Source: Chenopodium formosanum
Taxonomy: Eukaryota; Streptophyta; Magnoliopsida; Caryophyllales; Amaranthaceae
Assembly: GCA_024500155.1 (NCBI GenBank)
Contig: CM044868.1
Location: 31,035,165-31,099,164 of the forward strand
Direction: 5' to 3'
Length of the DNA: 64,000 bases
Shown here: positions 62,281-64,000 of the stretch, one piece after another
How the letters are laid out: each line of letters starts with the position of its first letter
Numbering within the stretch: position 1 is the first letter of the stretch
The notes under the pieces: generated by a model
Told to the model about the DNA's origin: nothing
Seen by the model: only the letters and a program-made list of their open reading frames with translations
Databases searched by the model: none
Translations under genes and position numbers: made by a program

Positions 62281-64000
62281 GAAGCCCCCACTTTGACTGA
62301 GTTTGTAGAAACATCATTTTTGAAAACTATAGTCAAAGTAGTCGATAGGGACGGAGAATGATTTAAGACGTTCTGCGATCCTAAATCACTCTGTATATGT
62401 CGATACTTGTAGAAAAATGTTAATTCCACATATAAAAGAATAAAAGGATAGAGTACGTATTTGGCACCAGTGTATCGGTGACAAACGAATTTGGCAGCTT
62501 CTTATGCTTGAAGGAATCCACCGGAGGATATTTGTTGAAACGCTTTCCATGCTTGAGGAAAGCCAATTGAGGAGTTTCGTAGTTTTCTAAGCCTGAAGAA
62601 AGCTACCGGATGACACTTTCCATGCCTGAGGAAAGTCGACATATGAATTTGGTGTCATTCTATGCTTGAAGAAATTACACCAACGATGCTTTCCATGCTT
62701 GAGGAAAGCCGACAAAGGAATTTGGCGGTTTTCTCTACTTGAAGAAAAATCCACCGATAACGCTTTCCATGCTTGAGGAAAGCCGACTTGGCGGTTTTCT
62801 ATACTTGAAGAATAAATCCACCGATAACGCTTTCCATGCTTGAGGATAGCCGACTTGGCGGTTTTCTACACTTGAAGAAAAAATCCACCGATAACGCTTT
62901 CCATGCTTGAGGAAAGCCAACTTGGCGGTTTTCTATACTTGAAGAAAAATCCACCAATAACGCTTTCGAAGCTTGTGGAAAGCCGACGACTACTATAATC
63001 GCTGAAATTTGTATGATGGTTCGATTATCCCCGAACGTGGGCCGCAGATGATTCACACCTTCAAGTCGATTATCCGACCATATTAGGTGCTTAAAATATC
63101 GACTAAATGACTTTAATGCTTCTAGGGGCAAAATAGTAATCTTGGTACCCTCCAACCGTTAGTTAGATTTTCCGCGTAATTTTACCGAAAAATTAACTGT
63201 CCAATTTGCGCGGAAAATTGTGCAATTTTGGACAAAATGCCAGGAATATTCGCAAATAGCTATGTAGGGCAAGCACAAAGCCATCGTGTCACAAAATGAA
63301 TTCCCGTGACACGGCACGGGTCCCCGTCACGCAGAGCAGATTCCCGTGACGCGGTAGGGGTTCCCCGTCACGCGGAGCAGATTCCCGTGACGCGGGAAAT
63401 TAGTTCGCTGAAAATTAGTCAACTAGCATCTTTGACCAGTCAGACCACGTGCACCACGCAATATATTACCGTTACATGGTAACGGAAACTGTTGCACTGG
63501 AAACGGGATGTAACGGGATGCTTTTTTTTTCTTTAAATTCAAGCTGCTCCTTCCGTTTTCGCCATTTCCGCACTCCCCTTTCTCCATTTTCTTTTTTTCT
63601 TAAGCTCAAACTACTGAGCCGCGGCAAATATTCACCGTCGCTCGGACTTGCTCCCTGTCAGACGGAGATTCCCCCCGTGTCACGGCGCATCAGCGTTTTC
63701 ATCTTCTTCATTTTTTTTATTATTTTTTCGCTGAAATTTGCTGGTACTCGTCGCCGCTTACTGCCGTTCTGCTGTTGCTGTGTATTTGAGCTCCGGCGAC
63801 CCTCGTTCCTACTGTGACACGGAATTTATCCCCGTGACACGTCATTTGCTAACTGTGTTGCGGCGGCTGCACTGATCTTTGCGGTTTTTCGAGCTTTTGG
63901 AGCTCAAATCTTCACCAACTCTGCTCTAATTTTTTGCTACTTTCCTCATTTTCGATTCTCTACAAGGATCTATGTAATTTTCCATTGATTTTGCCTCGAA
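62281..64000 (-). other. GYP-C 3' UTR, continuing off the right edge
   Basis: On the minus strand, ending in the PPT AAAGTGGGGGCTTC (62294-62281). It holds the 66-67-bp tandem array (62480-62995), CCGTG/CACGG word clusters (63275-63400 and 63620-63845) and, at 63955-64000, sequence matching the GYP-A region at 25560-25605 upstream of antisense ORF 1. The antisense ORFs and pol of this copy should lie further right. No ORF here looks real. Confidence 0.85.
62480..62995. repeat. 66-67-bp tandem repeats in GYP-C 3' UTR
   Basis: Copies of GCTTGAGGAAAGCCGAC recur at about 62697, 62771, 62838 and 62905, with more degenerate copies to the left. Reverse complement of the array at 50794-51200. Confidence 0.88.

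Noticed and set aside
63449..63817. 122-codon Ser/Phe-rich ORF near the right edge
   Set aside because: It overlaps GYP-C 3' UTR with palindromic words; the equivalent GYP-A region (25560-26134) has no matching frame on this strand.

Overview
The window reads as intergenic heterochromatin of a flowering plant, probably a eudicot: essentially all of it is nested LTR retrotransposons with DNA transposons inside them, and I found no intact host gene. The elements carry the marks of the Ty3/gypsy Tat/Ogre/Retand group: PBS of the TGGCGAC...CTG.GGA type, a second RNase H between RT-RNase H and integrase, very long 3' UTRs with tandem repeats, and antisense ORFs of the plant-mobile-domain (PMD) type. 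No species can be named from sequence alone.

Nesting, outermost first. (1) GYP-V, a decayed + strand gypsy (55894-60579), is the oldest visible layer. It carries a TIR element (58703-59357) and is interrupted at 60580 by the 3' LTR of GYP-C, a minus-strand element whose body lies off the right edge. (2) GYP-D (minus, 342-55893; 5' LTR 53929-55893) sits in the gag of GYP-V. Its own 3' part is interrupted on the left by a CACTA end (1-341). (3) GYP-A (+, 8907-53072) sits in the GYP-D leader and is bounded by the 5-bp duplication AGTAT at 8902-8906 and 53073-53077. Its two LTRs are about 44 kb apart because of later insertions. A CACTA element (15078-17056, itself carrying a Stowaway MITE) lies in its pol. 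(4) A 24-kb complex (26140-50355), flanked by gtttt/gtttc and by the two parts of an Athila-like LTR (LTR-Y), sits in the GYP-A 3' UTR. It is a mosaic of GYP-Z (minus gypsy, apparently circularly permuted), a patch of GYP-A/D-type pol (42237-42716) and the 3' end of another Athila-like element (LTR-X). (5) A Ty1/copia element (30613-41083, TSD TTTAA) sits in GYP-Z gag.

Every coding region is broken by frameshifts, stops or deletions. GYP-A and GYP-V lack the RT core and GYP-D lacks the protease active site, so nothing here looks autonomous. LTR divergence by eye fits the nesting order: 14 differences over the first ~200 bp for GYP-A and 13 over ~265 bp for the copia element.

The most striking unexplained pattern is that each LTR family carries its own cluster of GC-rich palindromic words (CCGTGWCACGG, GGCGCCAGGCGC, GGTTCGGCCGAACC, GCGCGCCCGCGC, GCTAGC/CTAGGC). 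The cluster lies upstream of the LTR TATA box, within ~20-60 bp in the gypsy-type LTRs and ~250 bp in copia. In several families the same words recur in leaders, 3' UTRs and a putative antisense-gene intron. Other points of note are antisense ORFs of two unrelated types, a 45-bp inverted repeat in the GYP-A leader, and 66-bp tandem repeats built of mini-hairpins just before the 3' LTR.
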